A stretch of 64,000 nt of DNA from positions 3,472,001-3,536,000 of the forward strand of contig JACCLO010000004.1 of the NCBI GenBank assembly GCA_029448655.1, given 5' to 3'. The notes beneath the pieces were generated by a model, which worked only from the letters and a program-made list of their open reading frames with translations, had not been told where the DNA came from and made no database searches. Both the position numbers and the translations under genes were made by a program. This stretch comes from Wolfiporia cocos (taxonomy: Eukaryota; Basidiomycota; Agaricomycetes; Polyporales; Phaeolaceae). Of this stretch, positions 49,601-61,158 are shown one piece after another; the first letter of the stretch is position 1, and the number at the start of each line of letters is the position of its first letter.

Positions 49601-49943
49601 CGGGCGGGGGTGCTGGTGGGTCTCGGGCAACTGCCCATTTCCCAAGACCCGACGGAGGAGCAGTTGTTGTTGAGGACGAGGCACCCGCAGGAAGCGGAAG
49701 TGACCATGCCCTGCTTGCCGGAATGAAGGGATTGAGCGGTGTGGATGGAGAGGCTTGAGATTCACTTGCATCCGATGGAGCCGCTGATTGAGGCCGCTCC
49801 CATTTACCCAGTGGCCTGGGCTAGCAATGCGTGAGATCACAAGACAGTAGTGTAGGATGACTCCTCACAGATGGTTTGGCGGCAGAGGAGTTCGCGCGAG
49901 TGCCAGGGCGCGCAAGTCGGATCGAACGGCGTGCTTGATGCAT
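46663..49943 (-). CDS. IFM1: mitochondrial translation initiation factor IF-2
   Basis: GTPase that loads initiator tRNA on mitochondrial ribosomes. The N-terminus [20 protein letters not shown] is a good mitochondrial presequence; the first exon is 49943-49869. A long disordered region with Arg/Gly/Asp repeats ([25 protein letters not shown]) follows. Then the IF2 N-domain ([17 protein letters not shown]...[18 protein letters not shown]) and the G domain: G1 [13 protein letters not shown]3 [17 protein letters not shown]4 NKID. Domains II-IV follow to [17 protein letters not shown] and TGA at 46663-46665. About nine exons; junctions near 48060/48023 (donor GTAGGT), 47200 and 46855 were set by frame and homology. 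Convergent with the CHORD gene. Confidence 0.94.
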
Positions 49944-50384
49944 TTTAGTCCTGTAGCGCCTTGTGCAAGTATGTTTTGGGTCTAGATCTGAGTCAAACCC
50001 AAGGTGTGAGATGCTTCTCTAGCGAACAGGCATGCGAATACAATCGGAATCGGACAGGAACTTGTGGTCGCCGGTGAGTGAAAGACATGAAGGCTGCAGC
50101 CACTGGCGCGCGGTGATAATTGCACGTGATCCGCGTCGAATTCTGTGAGATTTAGATTTGATCGCAAGATCTCCGATACACTCAACTCCAACTGACGTGG
50201 TGTTGCTCTTTTTCTTGTGTCAACCTCCTGTGTTACTAAGCGCTGTTTACAGCGAGTAAACCTGACAACATAACATTGATTTCTTATATACAGATAGCAC
50301 AGTATACAGCTGATATCATGGCTCGATTTCACCAGAACAAGCATCGCTTTTCCGGCGGTGGGTTGAGCTAGCAAAAGAATCATG
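49944..50384. other. intergenic region
   Basis: Upstream of IF-2 and downstream of the M13 peptidase gene, both on the minus strand. Short ORFs only; nothing further seen. Confidence 0.5.
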
Positions 50385-53300
50385 TTAGCAGTTGCCATCC
50401 TCAAGATCAATACCGAGACGCACCCTGGTGCTAGCCGGACAGTTGAATGCTTTTGCGAACTCCGGGACATTAAAGACCGTTCCGTCGACTCGGTACTGAT
50501 TCGGTGAGTGAGGGTCGGTGCGCACACGGGCAACCGCAGACTCGGTCTTGATGTTGCGCGCCCAAACGCGAGCAAAGGATATGAAGAACAATTGCTCCCT
50601 AGAGGCGAGACGTAAGGTCATCACTGCCTGTGCGAGCATACCGCACTTACCGTGTGAAGTTCAGGCCAGGAAGCAGATATTCAGTGCCCTGCTCATATCC
50701 GACATCATACTGCGCTTTCCATGCACGGTATGCTTGTATGATTCCCGTGTCCCCAATGTTCTCACCCGATGTACTACAGTAAATTTGTGAGAACCACCAT
50801 CACAAATGTCGGGTTCACACATACAGGTTACCCTAATCCACCCAAATGTCAGATCAGGATGAACAGAAAAAGACAAGACTCACATTAACGCGGATCTTGC
50901 CTCCCTTACCATCGTCAATAGTGTACGCTAGATTGTCACAAGGAGCCGTAAGAACAACCCTTATCGTAGGAAACATGCTTACAAGAGTACTGTTCCACAA
51001 TGCAGTCCTGTCGCACCTTGAATCCCTTGCTGGTCACATCCGACCACCACTCTTCGAGTTTACCGTCTTGGTTGTACAGCCTTCCGGCCGAGTCGAAAGC
51101 ATGCTAGAGTCTTGGAGATCAGTAGCAGTCGAAGTCTGCAGCACGTGCAGGCTTACAGTCAACTCGTGAGCAGCGACCTGGCCGAACGAGCCGTAATACA
51201 TGTACCCAGGCCTACAAGAGCGGCCGCGCGTTATTCACATCAAAGTAGAATAATATGGCATTTTGAACCAACCATGTGCGGGAGAAGAAGGGGGGCTGCA
51301 TGATGCCTGCAGGGAAGACGATCTAGAGATTGTGGACTCAGCGATAGCAATATTCAACCGCAAGTTCAAGACATGCCTCGTTTGCAGGAGGGTTGAAGTA
51401 CGCATTGACTGTAGACGGGAACATCTCCCATGTCTCTGGATCGCGCCGCTTGCCCAGTTTCTGCCACTTGAAGTACTCATCGTTCTCGCTATAGCTTGGA
51501 TCAGGAAACCGACACGTGCCGAAGAGGACAGCCCTGCCTACCTTGCGCTCAAGATGTTGTCGAAGAACGTGTCCTCGCGGATGGTCACTCTGTTGTAGTA
51601 AATGGCAAGTGCACGAGGGTCGCGAGTGTCGGGAGAAAGAGGGAAGCCAACTTTGACACGGATCGCATCAGCCTACGCTGTGATCAGCACAAGATGTTGA
51701 TTGTTGATGATTAAACATACCTTCTGAGCTGCAGCTGCAGCGCTCTCCTCGTCCATCCACTCAAGATGAGCCAAGGATTTCTTGAAAGCACTGACAATAT
51801 CTGAAACATTACTTAGTCGCTATCCATATATCTCATTCATGAAGTGCACTGACCAGTAATAACCTTGGTTCCCTTCTCTCGCGAGTCCCCAGTGAAAGTC
51901 TCGTTCGCGAAGAACCTTCCCGCCGCAAAGCCCAAGGCATTCTCTACCTGAGTAGTGCAGAACTCGGCACGGTCACCAATCGCACCCTTCTTCAGGCCCT
52001 TCAGCTGCTCATCGAGGCTCCGCACTGCCAGCCACGCTTCCGTCTCGATGCTGAGCAACTGAGACAACGCCAGAGCAGCGCGGGTGACGAGGTATGCTTC
52101 GATCGTCTCGTCATCGGCCTCGCGCAGAATCTTCGATAGCGACTTGGGGTAGGATGTCGAGGTGAGGATGACAGTGGTCGGGAAGTTGCGCGGCGTAAAT
52201 GTGGCCAGATATGCAGAGAAGTCGATTTGCGGCAGGGCATCGGTAAGCACCCACACGTCAACGGGATTGTAAGTCGCGATCGGGTCTTGGTACAGAATGT
52301 CCCTAAACGGTCCGTTGAGTCGGTAAGCAAAGGTGCAGATACGAATGACGTACAAGTCAAGACTGGCTTTGGCAATCTCTTTCTCAAGTTTGACGACCTT
52401 CTTCGCGAGCTTCCGTGCCTTCTTTGGGTCTGTTGGCTTCGGACCCTTACCTCCGTGGTCACCACCGTCATCATCGCCTCCATCGTCATCGCCTCCATCG
52501 TCATCACCGCCATCGTCATCACCGCCATCGTCGTCACCACCGTCGTCGTCGTCGCCGCCGTCATCGTCATCGTCGCCACCCCACGGAGGCCAAGGCCGAG
52601 GTGGCCAGTCTTGCAAGCGGTCTTCGGCCACCACAACGACGTTCGACGATGCAGGCGAGGTCATCCCTTCTTGTTGACGCTTCTCTTCCTCCGCAAGGGT
52701 CAGCAGTAACCGCTCGAGCACCGTTTCATACAGCTCGACAATAGACTCTTCCTCGTAGTATTCCTTACGACGAAGTTCAGTGTGAGGCTTGGGATGGAAA
52801 AGGTTTTATAACTGACCTTGGAGGGAAGGCCCAGCTCTGGCTGACTGAACCAGAAGGTCATGAAGTTAGGGTCGGCGCCAACATCTCCTTCGATGTCCAC
52901 AGAGAATAGACCACCGATGCCTAAAACCCAGGTTTGACTGCAGCCTGTCATGAATAATCTGGAGACGTACCTCGAGAATGGAGGTATGCGACGGCCGCGG
53001 TCAAACCTTGCCTGTCGACCTCGTCCTTGTCCTTGTGCGCATGGACGTGGTCGACCAGAGTAGACTTCCCATGCAGCAACCGCCGGATGTGGTTGGTGAC
53101 AGCCAGCAACGGTTCGGTACCAAGCCCGCTCAACTTGTCCTCATCCATGCATGAAGAATAGAGCCCACGAAGCTTCTTCAGTAACTGCTTGTCATAGAAG
53201 GAGTCCGCTGCGCCCTCAGACTCAAGAATCTGCTGAAGGAGCTGCCTGTTTTGCAGTGCGAGGGCCTCGAAGTTACCATATACACCCTTGTCGGAAGGTA

Positions 53301-54160
53301 TCGGGTGTGCTTTGAGCCAACCGCCATCTACCAAGCGCATATAGCGTATGTTCTTTGGTTAGAACGCAAGACTCACTTGCAAAGTCATAGAAGTTCTCGC
53401 AGGGGTCCTGGCTTGTGTCGAGCGAGGCCAGGATTGACGAGGACAGCATGATACACTCTGGACTCAAGCATGTTACCTATGGTGCCGGCAATTACTGCGC
53501 GAATATGCAAATTCGGACATAGCGCGACATACCTCCTGCGGAGGACCTGTAGGTACAGGCGCCGGAATCTCAACAGTGGTCGTGAATACACTGGTGGACG
53601 TGGACGTTGCTACCCTTGTCGTCGTCTGAGTTGCAGTCTGCGTCGCGGTCTCTGTCTCAGTCTGCGTCGCAGTCCGGATGGCAGTCTGAGTTTCCGTCCG
53701 AATGGTGGTCTGCGTAGCCGTCTTGGAGAACGTCTCCGTCTGTGACTGTATATCCGTCTGCGTCGCAGTATGCGTCACAGACGAGGTAGCCGTCTCAACC
53801 ACCGTGTGTGTAATCGTAACCGAGGGTGTCTCCTGGTCATCACCTCCCTTGTTGCGTCCTGCGTTCAGCTTGTGCTGAGCTCCCGCGAATAGTCCAATGA
53901 AGATGGCGCTGAGCAGCAAGAACACGAGGGCAGCAACGAGCAGGACTTTCGTGAGAAGCGTGAGGGGCTCCTGGACCAGTGCCGCGAGCTTCGACCGCGG
54001 GCGCTGCTCCGGCTCATCATCAGGATGCTCGACATCATGCAGCAACGGCTCTGTCTCTGATCGCGGGATGAGTATACACGCACCGCTGTTGTCGAGCGGG
54101 AAACAGCAGCCTACCTTGAGGCGGTGGCCGGGCCCGGCGGACTCGCCTTCCGAATGCCAT
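50385..54160 (-). CDS. membrane-anchored M13-family zinc metallopeptidase (neprilysin/ECE type)
   Basis: Type II membrane endopeptidase with a lumenal or extracellular catalytic domain. The ATG at 54160 opens MAFGRRVRRARPPPQ, and after an intron ETEPLLHDVEHP continues; the longer open frame upstream lacks an ATG. A membrane segment (VLLVAALVFLLLSAIFIGLF) is followed by a long Thr/Gln/Ser-rich stalk of repeated TATQT units. The M13 N-domain then begins SQDPCENFYDFA. It contains an unusual Asp/Gly-rich insert (about 52465-52590) next to a Lys-rich helix. The zinc motif is AAHELTHAFDSAG: the intron 51104-51156 splits it after HELT. The third ligand is the Glu in SGENIGDTG. The C-terminus is LGIDLEDGNC, matching the CxxW-like end in part (Cys but no Trp). 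Many short introns; total near 900 residues, a usual size. Confidence 0.9.
52465..52590 (-). repeat. Asp/Gly codon repeat inside the M13 peptidase gene
   Basis: A low-complexity run of GGDDDD-type units in the coding strand, forming an acidic loop in the lumenal N-domain. The repeat is imperfect at codon level, so it has been diverging and probably varies in length between strains. Confidence 0.8.
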
Positions 54161-54617
54161 GACGGCGAGATGAGGAAATGAGGCCGCCTGTGAACCGTAG
54201 ACAAGGGCTTATAAGATGGCGTCTGCGCAATTGCCTGGCGAATGCAGGATGCACCTCGACGTGTGAGTGGATCGCGGCTCGTGTTACGTATAGGGCACGT
54301 GTCAGGTGACCGTATGCACTCCTACGCGTCCACGCGTCTGAAGACGCGTTGCACTTAATGCAGTGTTCATGATCGTGATGATTGTACTCTTAGATACTCA
54401 ACCAGGCTCAACCGTAGCGTACAAGGTTGCAGTGCTCACTCAAGTGAGGAGCGCCCGGGGTTGCCTAGAATGTGGTGCAAGCGAGGCGTGCCAAACGATC
54501 AAAACATTACCAATACATCAATCAAGCAGCAAGGCCTTCTTAAGCCGCAGGCTTCAAGGATGATGTACAGTAGGTGATGTTGTCACTGTACGTGTGCAGC
54601 CTCACCCGTGTTACACA
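54161..54617. other. intergenic region
   Basis: Promoter side of the M13 peptidase gene and 3' side of the scramblase-like gene. No gene seen. ACGCGT occurs around 54330-54350 but next to no S-phase gene. Confidence 0.5.
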
Positions 54618-56260
54618 TCACTCGCCACTTGAGAACCACCAGAAACCCATTCCAGGTCCTCTACAAGTAAAGATGAGACTAAATGAGCCAAAGAGTACGA
54701 GTTTGGACCACTCACCCTCCTTCTGAATGTCTAGAGAAGTAATCGAAGTCGATATTCACTGACAAGGACGATTATTAGTTCGGCGTATGGTGAGCGAGCA
54801 GTTTGAAGATACCAACCAGACATCGCCAGTACCAGCTGCGTGATTACGATATGGTGTTCAGCTGCGGAACATCTTTAGATCATGGGGGGATAAGTAGTAG
54901 ACTCACCGCACGTTCCTCAAGGGAGAGGTCGCGGACGATAGATGACGCACGAAGCGTAGGGTCCATGGGGTCGGGGGGTAATGGTGAGAAACGGATGAAG
55001 TATTGACCTTAATTCATACCAAGTCAAACTCAGTCGCACCTCGTTAGCAAACATTACTGACCTGTGTCAGTGAACAGCTAGAAGCGTATTACAGTGGCCA
55101 CGTGAAGTCCATTCACTCTTAGATGTCAGTTTAAGGTCCAAGCACATATGCTCACCTCACGGCCAAACCCGCGGAACGCTCGCCTTACGCTGGCGATTTC
55201 TTCTCCGCGCGCATCTCTAAAGAAAAAACTCCAGGCCCAAAGACCTTCGTTGATCCGCGTGAACTGGTTAAACAGATCGGATTCTGGTTCAGGTTGTGGT
55301 TCGTTCGCTAGCGAGAGGATCCGCCGAGGGTCTTCCCTGATTGGATTGCACATTAGGGAAAAAGATGTCGTGAGCGCCAAATGCTCTGCCTCACCTCAGG
55401 AATAGGTCGTATCTTCTCCGCCACAGGTGCCACCGTTGTTGGACCTCGCCAAATGTATCAAGCACGGGCTCTCCCTCGGGGGTGTATTGATTGAGGTCCT
55501 TCAGACGTTGCACAAACATCCTCGAGTTGATGAATGCGAACGGACGTCGCAGCTTGCGTGGCAAGCGGGAGGGTGTTTATATCAGTACATTCAGAGAATT
55601 GAGTAAAGTATACCCAAAGGATAGGTGTTCCGACACTGTCCATGACCAGTGCGCGGAATGGTCGATGCGTTCGAAAGATCTGACGGCCAAACGTAGCGAG
55701 GAAGCCTCGAGGCTCTTCGGCAATGTATCCGAGTGTCTCTCCTGCCTCGTTCGCTGCGAAACAGAAATATAGTCAAGATAAAGCCCACCTTCTGGAATGG
55801 AAATCTCACGGACTGATCACATAGCGGTTGGACTGCTCGAACCCTATGAACAAGTTGAGCATCTCAATCTGTCTGTAATCGTTCGTTTGGGATCTTGTCA
55901 GAAGCACAGATATATTAATTACCTTGTAACAACCAACTCATCATGCCCGAGCAGCAGCCTCTTCAATCCCTCTTCGGGATCGCTGAGAGGTGCTCGCTGA
56001 CTTGCCTCCCATAGAGGGGATTGTTCAAGGGGTGCCCACCGCTCCTTTTCATGCGAGGAAGATTCTGAGCTCTCAGGATCTGAACGCGAGCGAGGCTGTT
56101 TATCTACTGGGGCAGATCTCGGTCGACGCCTGCCGAGGCCGGGTTCGCGCTCAGGAAACCTCGAGAGAGCGTAGGTCCGGTGGGAGCTTGGTGGCACTAG
56201 CAGTGAACCACGGCAGCAAGGCCTGCAGAGATGCTTCAAGGCAATTCTTGAAGCTAGCAT
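54618..56260 (-). CDS. AIM25: mitochondrial phospholipid scramblase-like protein (AIM25 family)
   Basis: The start ATG at 56260 opens MLASRIALKHLCRPCCRGSL, then an Arg-rich linker, a mitochondrial presequence. The scramblase-like domain follows over several exons: LLLGHDELVVTR, then GYIAEEP near 55720, ATFGRQIFRTHRPF near 55690, ALVMDSVGTPIL, FINSRMFVQRLKDLNQYTPE, and the region EGEPVLDTFGEVQQRWHLWR near 55400-55480. Further exons read FNQFTRINEGLWAWSFFFRD and ASVRRAFRGFGREI. The C-terminus ends GPGMGFWWFSSGE with TGA at 54618-54620. This order is that of fungal AIM25/LSCR proteins related to human PLSCR3. Exon borders in the 54700-55130 part were not all fixed. It is divergent from MSS51 by 175 bp. 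Confidence 0.88.
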
Positions 56261-56435
56261 AAGTGAGTGTAATCCGAGCCCACCGAGTGGTCAAGACGTG
56301 AGTTCTGCATCGCGACTGGAGCAGCCACACGCGATCGAGGCGACGCGATTACCTTCGGCAAGTCTCGGCAAACAGATCCATAGCCCGCCGTCACGATCGC
56401 TTCGCGCATCGCGGGCTCGCCGCGCGCACCCACAA
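56261..56435. promoter_or_regulatory. divergent promoter between two mitochondrial genes
   Basis: 175 bases separate the start codons of AIM25 (-) and MSS51 (+). The plus frame is open through this space from a GTG, but the first ATG and the presequence start at 56436. Confidence 0.5.
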
Positions 56436-58171
56436 ATGCTGCTCCCCGCGACGACCCACCGGTCGTCCGCCCTCCTCACACGCGCGCACACACCAAAACG
56501 CGTCCCCCATGTATCCCTGAGAACCCGCTCGCCCGCGCGCACGTTCTTCAGCTGGTTTAGAAAGTCTCCGCCGGCAGAAAAGAAGAAGGACCCCGCCCCG
56601 CTGCTCACGGAGGACAGTCTCTTCCATCCGTTTTCGCAGTCGCCGTTCCCCGCGATACGCGCACGTGGCGCGGCGATCCAGAAACTCGCTCCGTGCCCCG
56701 TATGTGCGGTGGCACATAGCCCGCTGCATGTGCACACACAGGCGCAGCCGCGCGCCGTGAAGTTTGAGTGCCCCGATTGCGGCTGGCCTACGCATTGCTC
56801 GGAGGAGCACTGGGCGCAGGACGAGGAGCATGCAAAGTATTGCTCGAGGCTGAGGGAGGTCAATGAGGACGAGCATGATCTGAGGAGTGGGCGGAGGCTG
56901 AAGGAATTTGAGTTACCCGGTGCGTGAAACTCCAAGGAGACGCGTTGGAGGCTCGGTTTCTGCTCTTACACACTACACAGGTCCCCAGGACTCTGACCAT
57001 GCCATCTCGTTCGCCAACTGGGACGTGTTCTGGTACACCCGTAACTTCCCGTCTATGGACACGGAGCGTTCGCGAAGGCATGCCAGCAAGCTGCTCACAT
57101 ATCCGATCACTATTGGGTCTGTATTGCATCAATACAGTGGCTTGACCCTCCGAAACCAGCGTGTAACACCAGAGGGTAGCCGGTCATTAGCAGGTCAGCT
57201 TGCTCCGAATAACACCTTGGTCCACAACGGTGATAAAGGTGGTTTTTTAAGCTCTACGCACAACACTACACGTAGCAACTGGTGCACCAGAAGTGGAAGC
57301 CGCATCTGCAGACAAACCCCAAATGAGGATTTTCGTCTTAGGCGCACGGGCTGAGTCTTCATTACCACCGCACGCTTGGGAGCAACTTTGTCTCCTCTTC
57401 CCGTCCGCGCTCTTCCACTTGTACTTTATCGGGCCTCAGGTGTCCTTGCCCAAACCGTTGGAAGATCTGAAAAAGCCGACTGCAAAGCCAGCGCAGCCCA
57501 AGGCAGAGAACTCCTCGACCTTTACTTCCTCATCAACTGAACAGCCAACGTCACCCTCCGACACGACAGCAACACAAGAGAAGGAAGAGAAGCCGGTTTA
57601 TGTGCCCAACATCTACGAGCCACCCACTCCCGCGCCGATAGCACGCCTGAAGCGCACGCGCGAGTCGATACAGGAATACGGCGTGCCGTCGTACACGGTG
57701 CCGTACACGCCGCAGCTGACAATCACGGGCATGCAAGCGAAGTACATGGACGTGCACGCCCACTTCCAGGAGACGTTCGATCCGTACACGGACTGCTTCT
57801 TCCTGTTCTCGCCCGGGTTCGGCTTCCCCTCGCCTACGTCCACGTCGGAGGCGACCGGGGAGCCTCTCCTCCAGATCGCATCGCCTACTGAATGGGGTCC
57901 GGTAATTCCCATGCTGCTTGCAAGCAAGTGCCCGATATTCGTGACGGGCTTCTCGCCAGCGGATGTTGAGCGCGATGTCAAGTCGCTGTCGACCGCGCCT
58001 GAGGTTGCGGGCGAGTTCGATTGGGTCATCACACCCGGCCCGAACGCGTTTGGGAGCGAGAAGTGGGAGGTTGCGGACTTTGACCCGCGTGTCATGGTCA
58101 AGACGAACTGGGGCATTTGGGGTATCAGAGGCAAGAGGCGAGACGTGCAGGAAAAGAGAAGTTGGTTCTAG
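56436..58171 (+). CDS. MSS51: MSS51, mitochondrial COX1 translational activator (zf-MYND)
   Basis: Promotes COX1 mRNA translation and couples it to cytochrome oxidase assembly. Exons 56436-56919, 56981-57193 and 57252-58171 give 538 residues. The N-terminus MLLPATTHRSSALLTRAHTP and TRSPARTFFSWFRKSP is a strong presequence. The MYND-type zinc finger has CPVC, then CPDCGWPTHCSEEHW and HAKYC. The next conserved block is FANWDVFWYTRNFPSMDTER and KLLTYPITIGSVLHQYSG. After intron 2 the sequence goes on ALRTTLHVATG, with LGARAESSLPP and LYFIGP. The end KTNWGIWGIRGKRRDV is typical. A Ser/Thr-rich linker of about 60 residues interrupts the middle. Confidence 0.95.
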
Positions 58172-58313
58172 CATCCGCTGCTGCACAAATGTCGACTATA
58201 GATACATCTCCACTCTGTATCAAACTGATGGAGAACCTTTAAACTGCGCGTTTCATTTGTGCAGATATTCACACCCGGTGTGGCAAGAGTGGCTCAGCTT
58301 GTCTCAGCCACAG

Positions 58314-58361
58314 ACGCGTCCGTCACGTGGCGAGCGTTTCGTCGCGTCTGCTCCGACGCGT
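58314..58361. promoter_or_regulatory. two MCB-like ACGCGT boxes upstream of CDC45
   Basis: ACGCGT occurs at 58314-58319 and 58356-58361, 137 and 179 bases before the CDC45 ATG. ACGCGT is the MluI cell-cycle box bound by MBF (Mbp1/Swi6) at G1/S genes in yeasts, and CDC45 is such a gene. Function here is inferred. Confidence 0.6.
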
Positions 58362-58497
58362 GCTGAATCTTGATTCTCTGTTCAAGCTTCGCCTACCTCG
58401 ATCTGATTCCGTGACGCCGCGGAGGCTTCTTCGTCTACAGGTACGTCGGCTGACAAGCGACCGCAGCGAAGAACACCTTCCGCCTCTGGCAACAACT

Positions 58498-60976
58498 ATG
58501 GTCTACCTTCCACCACCTCATCTGGCATCCGCAACGAGGCCATCCTATGGCGAAGCATACGCGAAGATCCTCGCGACCCATCGCCGCTCCCCTACTACAT
58601 CTGCGTCTTCAGTGATTATACTCGTTGCGCCTGATGTGGACGCACTATGCGCCGCGCACATGTTGGCAGAACTCTTCAAGCAAGACGATGTCATGTACCG
58701 CATCGTGCCTGTGTCTGGTCATGCCGAGCTAGAACGCATGAGGGACGAGCTTGCGACATATTCTGAAGTATGACTTGCACATTATCTCTGTCCACCTCAA
58801 CCATAACTCGTGTGGCCGCAGTTACATACCCTGATCCTCCTGAACATGGGAGCCATCCTTGAGCTTCCGTCCTCCGAGTGGTTCGGAGACTTCAGTACGC
58901 GCCTGACCGTCCATGTCATCGACTCCTCGCGGCCACAGAACTTATCAAGTCTTTTTGGCGGCGGGGAGAATGGTGATAGGATAGTTGTCTGGGACGACGG
59001 CGGGGCAGAGGGTCTACAGGAGGAGCGGATAGCCTGGGAGACCTTGGAGGTATGCGTGTGTGCCAACCCGCCCTGAAGCTGATGATTTATGCTAGTGGCC
59101 TCCAGTACGGGCCAGAACCAGACTCCGACGAAGATTCTGACATGGAATCAGACGAGGAACCGGAAGAAGAAGACGAGGAAGAGTATGAGGGCAGCAGCTC
59201 TTCTGGGAAACGGAGATCACTAGGCCAGGGTGGTCGAAGCTCACCAAAGAAGAGAAAATCAGAGGTACGCATGAGTTTTGCCGTATGTCGACTTACCGAC
59301 GAAAATACGAACACACTCTCAGCGGGCTCCTCGCATCTCGAAAGATGAATGGGCACAGCATTCTACGCGGTTAGAGAAACACTACATGTCTGGTACATGG
59401 CATGGCCAAAGCGCGTCCGGCACAATCTACCTTCTTGCGACGGTTCTCGAGCGGGTGGATAACGACCTTTTGTGGTACGCCCATTCTCGACTAGCTCATT
59501 GTCTCCGAAGCACTCAGTAGCCCATCGAACCGCAGGCTGGCCATACTGGGTCTCACATTCCAGTACACAACATCGCGAATATCACGCGACGAATACGACA
59601 AGTACCACTCAATATACTACGACGAAGTCGCCCGGCTCAATCCACCACCACCTGCGTCCGCCGCGAACGACTACGACTTCAAGTCACAGCATCCCGATGA
59701 CAACTCTGTCTACGCCGCTGACGAGCTGCGGTTTATGATGTTCCGGCATTGGAACCTGTACGACGCCATGTACCACTCGAGCTATGTCGCGAGCAAGCTA
59801 GGGATCTGGAAGGAGCGCGGGAGAAGACGCTTGACAGGGCTCCTGGCAAAGATGGGGTACGTAAATTATGTTCTCACCAGACTACCCTTCTCGTGTGATG
59901 CGACGCACGCCAGGTTTTCGATTCCCGAAACCCAACAGCCTTATCCACACATGGCGAAGGACCTCAAGCTCTCCCTGCGCAGCAAGCTTGATCAGATCGC
60001 GCCCGAGTACGGGCTCGTCGAGCTTTCTTACCCGTCCTTCACGCGCTGCTACGGCTACCGCTCGCCGCCGCTTTCCGCGTGCGACGCCATCGAGGCCGTC
60101 GCCGCGCTTCTCGACGTCGCTGGTGGGATCCGAATGGAAGTTGAGGTCGAAGGTGCGCGAGGCGGCGGGGAGTGGTTCGGTGGCGGGCGCGTATGGGATG
60201 GCAGTCGGGAGGGAAGGTGGGACGAGGAAAGCGAAAAAGTTTCGCAGGGGGCGGTTGGCAAGGCGAAGTCGACTGCAGGGCCAGGAGAGAGCGATGAGGC
60301 CGAGGGCGAGCCGGATCTACAGTGGTGGGTGAAGAACTTCTGGACGGCGTTCGATGCGCTCAATGAGTAGGTGCACCTCTCCGATTTGAGGTGTATGAGG
60401 CTAAGTGACCCTTCGTAGCGTTTCCCGCCTACGAGAAGCTCTCTCACTGTCAATGGCCCTTCACCGAGCAATTATCCGGCAAGGCTCCTCGATCATTGAC
60501 AAGCACGACATCCGCACCCTGAGAGGGCACCGCGTCGTCGTCCTTACTCAGGGTCCGGATCTCGCGCTCTTCGCGCATCCCGGTGTGCTTTCGCGCCTGG
60601 CTCTATGGCTTGTTGAAGCGATGCGAGATCGGGTGAATGGGGCCAACCTAGCATATTCACGGGGCAAGCGTAAAACACTCCCACTGGTCGTGGCTTGCAT
60701 GAATGAGAAGGAGGGCACGTATATCGTCGTTGGCGTCATGGCCGCACTTGACTTCGGTGACGTCCGCAAGAAGTACGTGCCACTCATATGTCATGTCATC
60801 ATCGCTTGCTGATGAGATATGCTGCTGCCAGTCAATTCGGTCTAGCCTTCCTTGACGCCAAAGAGCGCTGCAATGCTCGCACGCGGCATGGCTCCTTCGA
60901 TACGAGCGTCCTCGAAATCAACAAGGACGATCTGAAAATGTTCCTGGAGACGCTATGCGAGGGTGGGGAGAGGTGA
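58498..60976 (+). CDS. CDC45: CDC45, replication initiation factor (CMG helicase subunit)
   Basis: Part of the Cdc45-MCM-GINS helicase. Eight exons give about 690 residues; clear borders are 58498-58767, then 58822 onward. The N-terminus has the DHH/RecJ-like start ([20 protein letters not shown]), with the Asp/His pattern degenerate as in all eukaryotic CDC45. An acidic patch ([20 protein letters not shown]) and SSPKKRKSE follow in exon 3. Then [71 protein letters not shown] and [12 protein letters not shown]. The C-terminal part is [16 protein letters not shown], then [21 protein letters not shown]. The open frame reaches upstream to 58327, but the conserved start is MVYLPPPH at 58498. Tandem to MSS51, convergent with HIS3. 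Confidence 0.95.
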
Positions 60977-61158
60977 CGATAGCGATCGGCACACGTAGCG
61001 GATTCTGATGCTATCTGGACTATCATTCGACGCATATCTGGGTGGGCTGTGTGTTTGTACAATATAATCAAGCTGTTGTAAGTCGGGTTCGTATATCATC
61101 GTGAGACCGGGTAGCCCTCCGGAATAATGTCTGTAACAGATTTTCAACCGGTTTATGG

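Noticed and set aside
56298..56435. upstream extension of MSS51
   Set aside because: Frame is open from a GTG, but the first ATG at 56436 starts a clear mitochondrial presequence.
58327..58497. N-terminal extension of CDC45
   Set aside because: The frame is open but holds the MCB boxes and lacks similarity; the conserved start is MVYLPPP at 58498.
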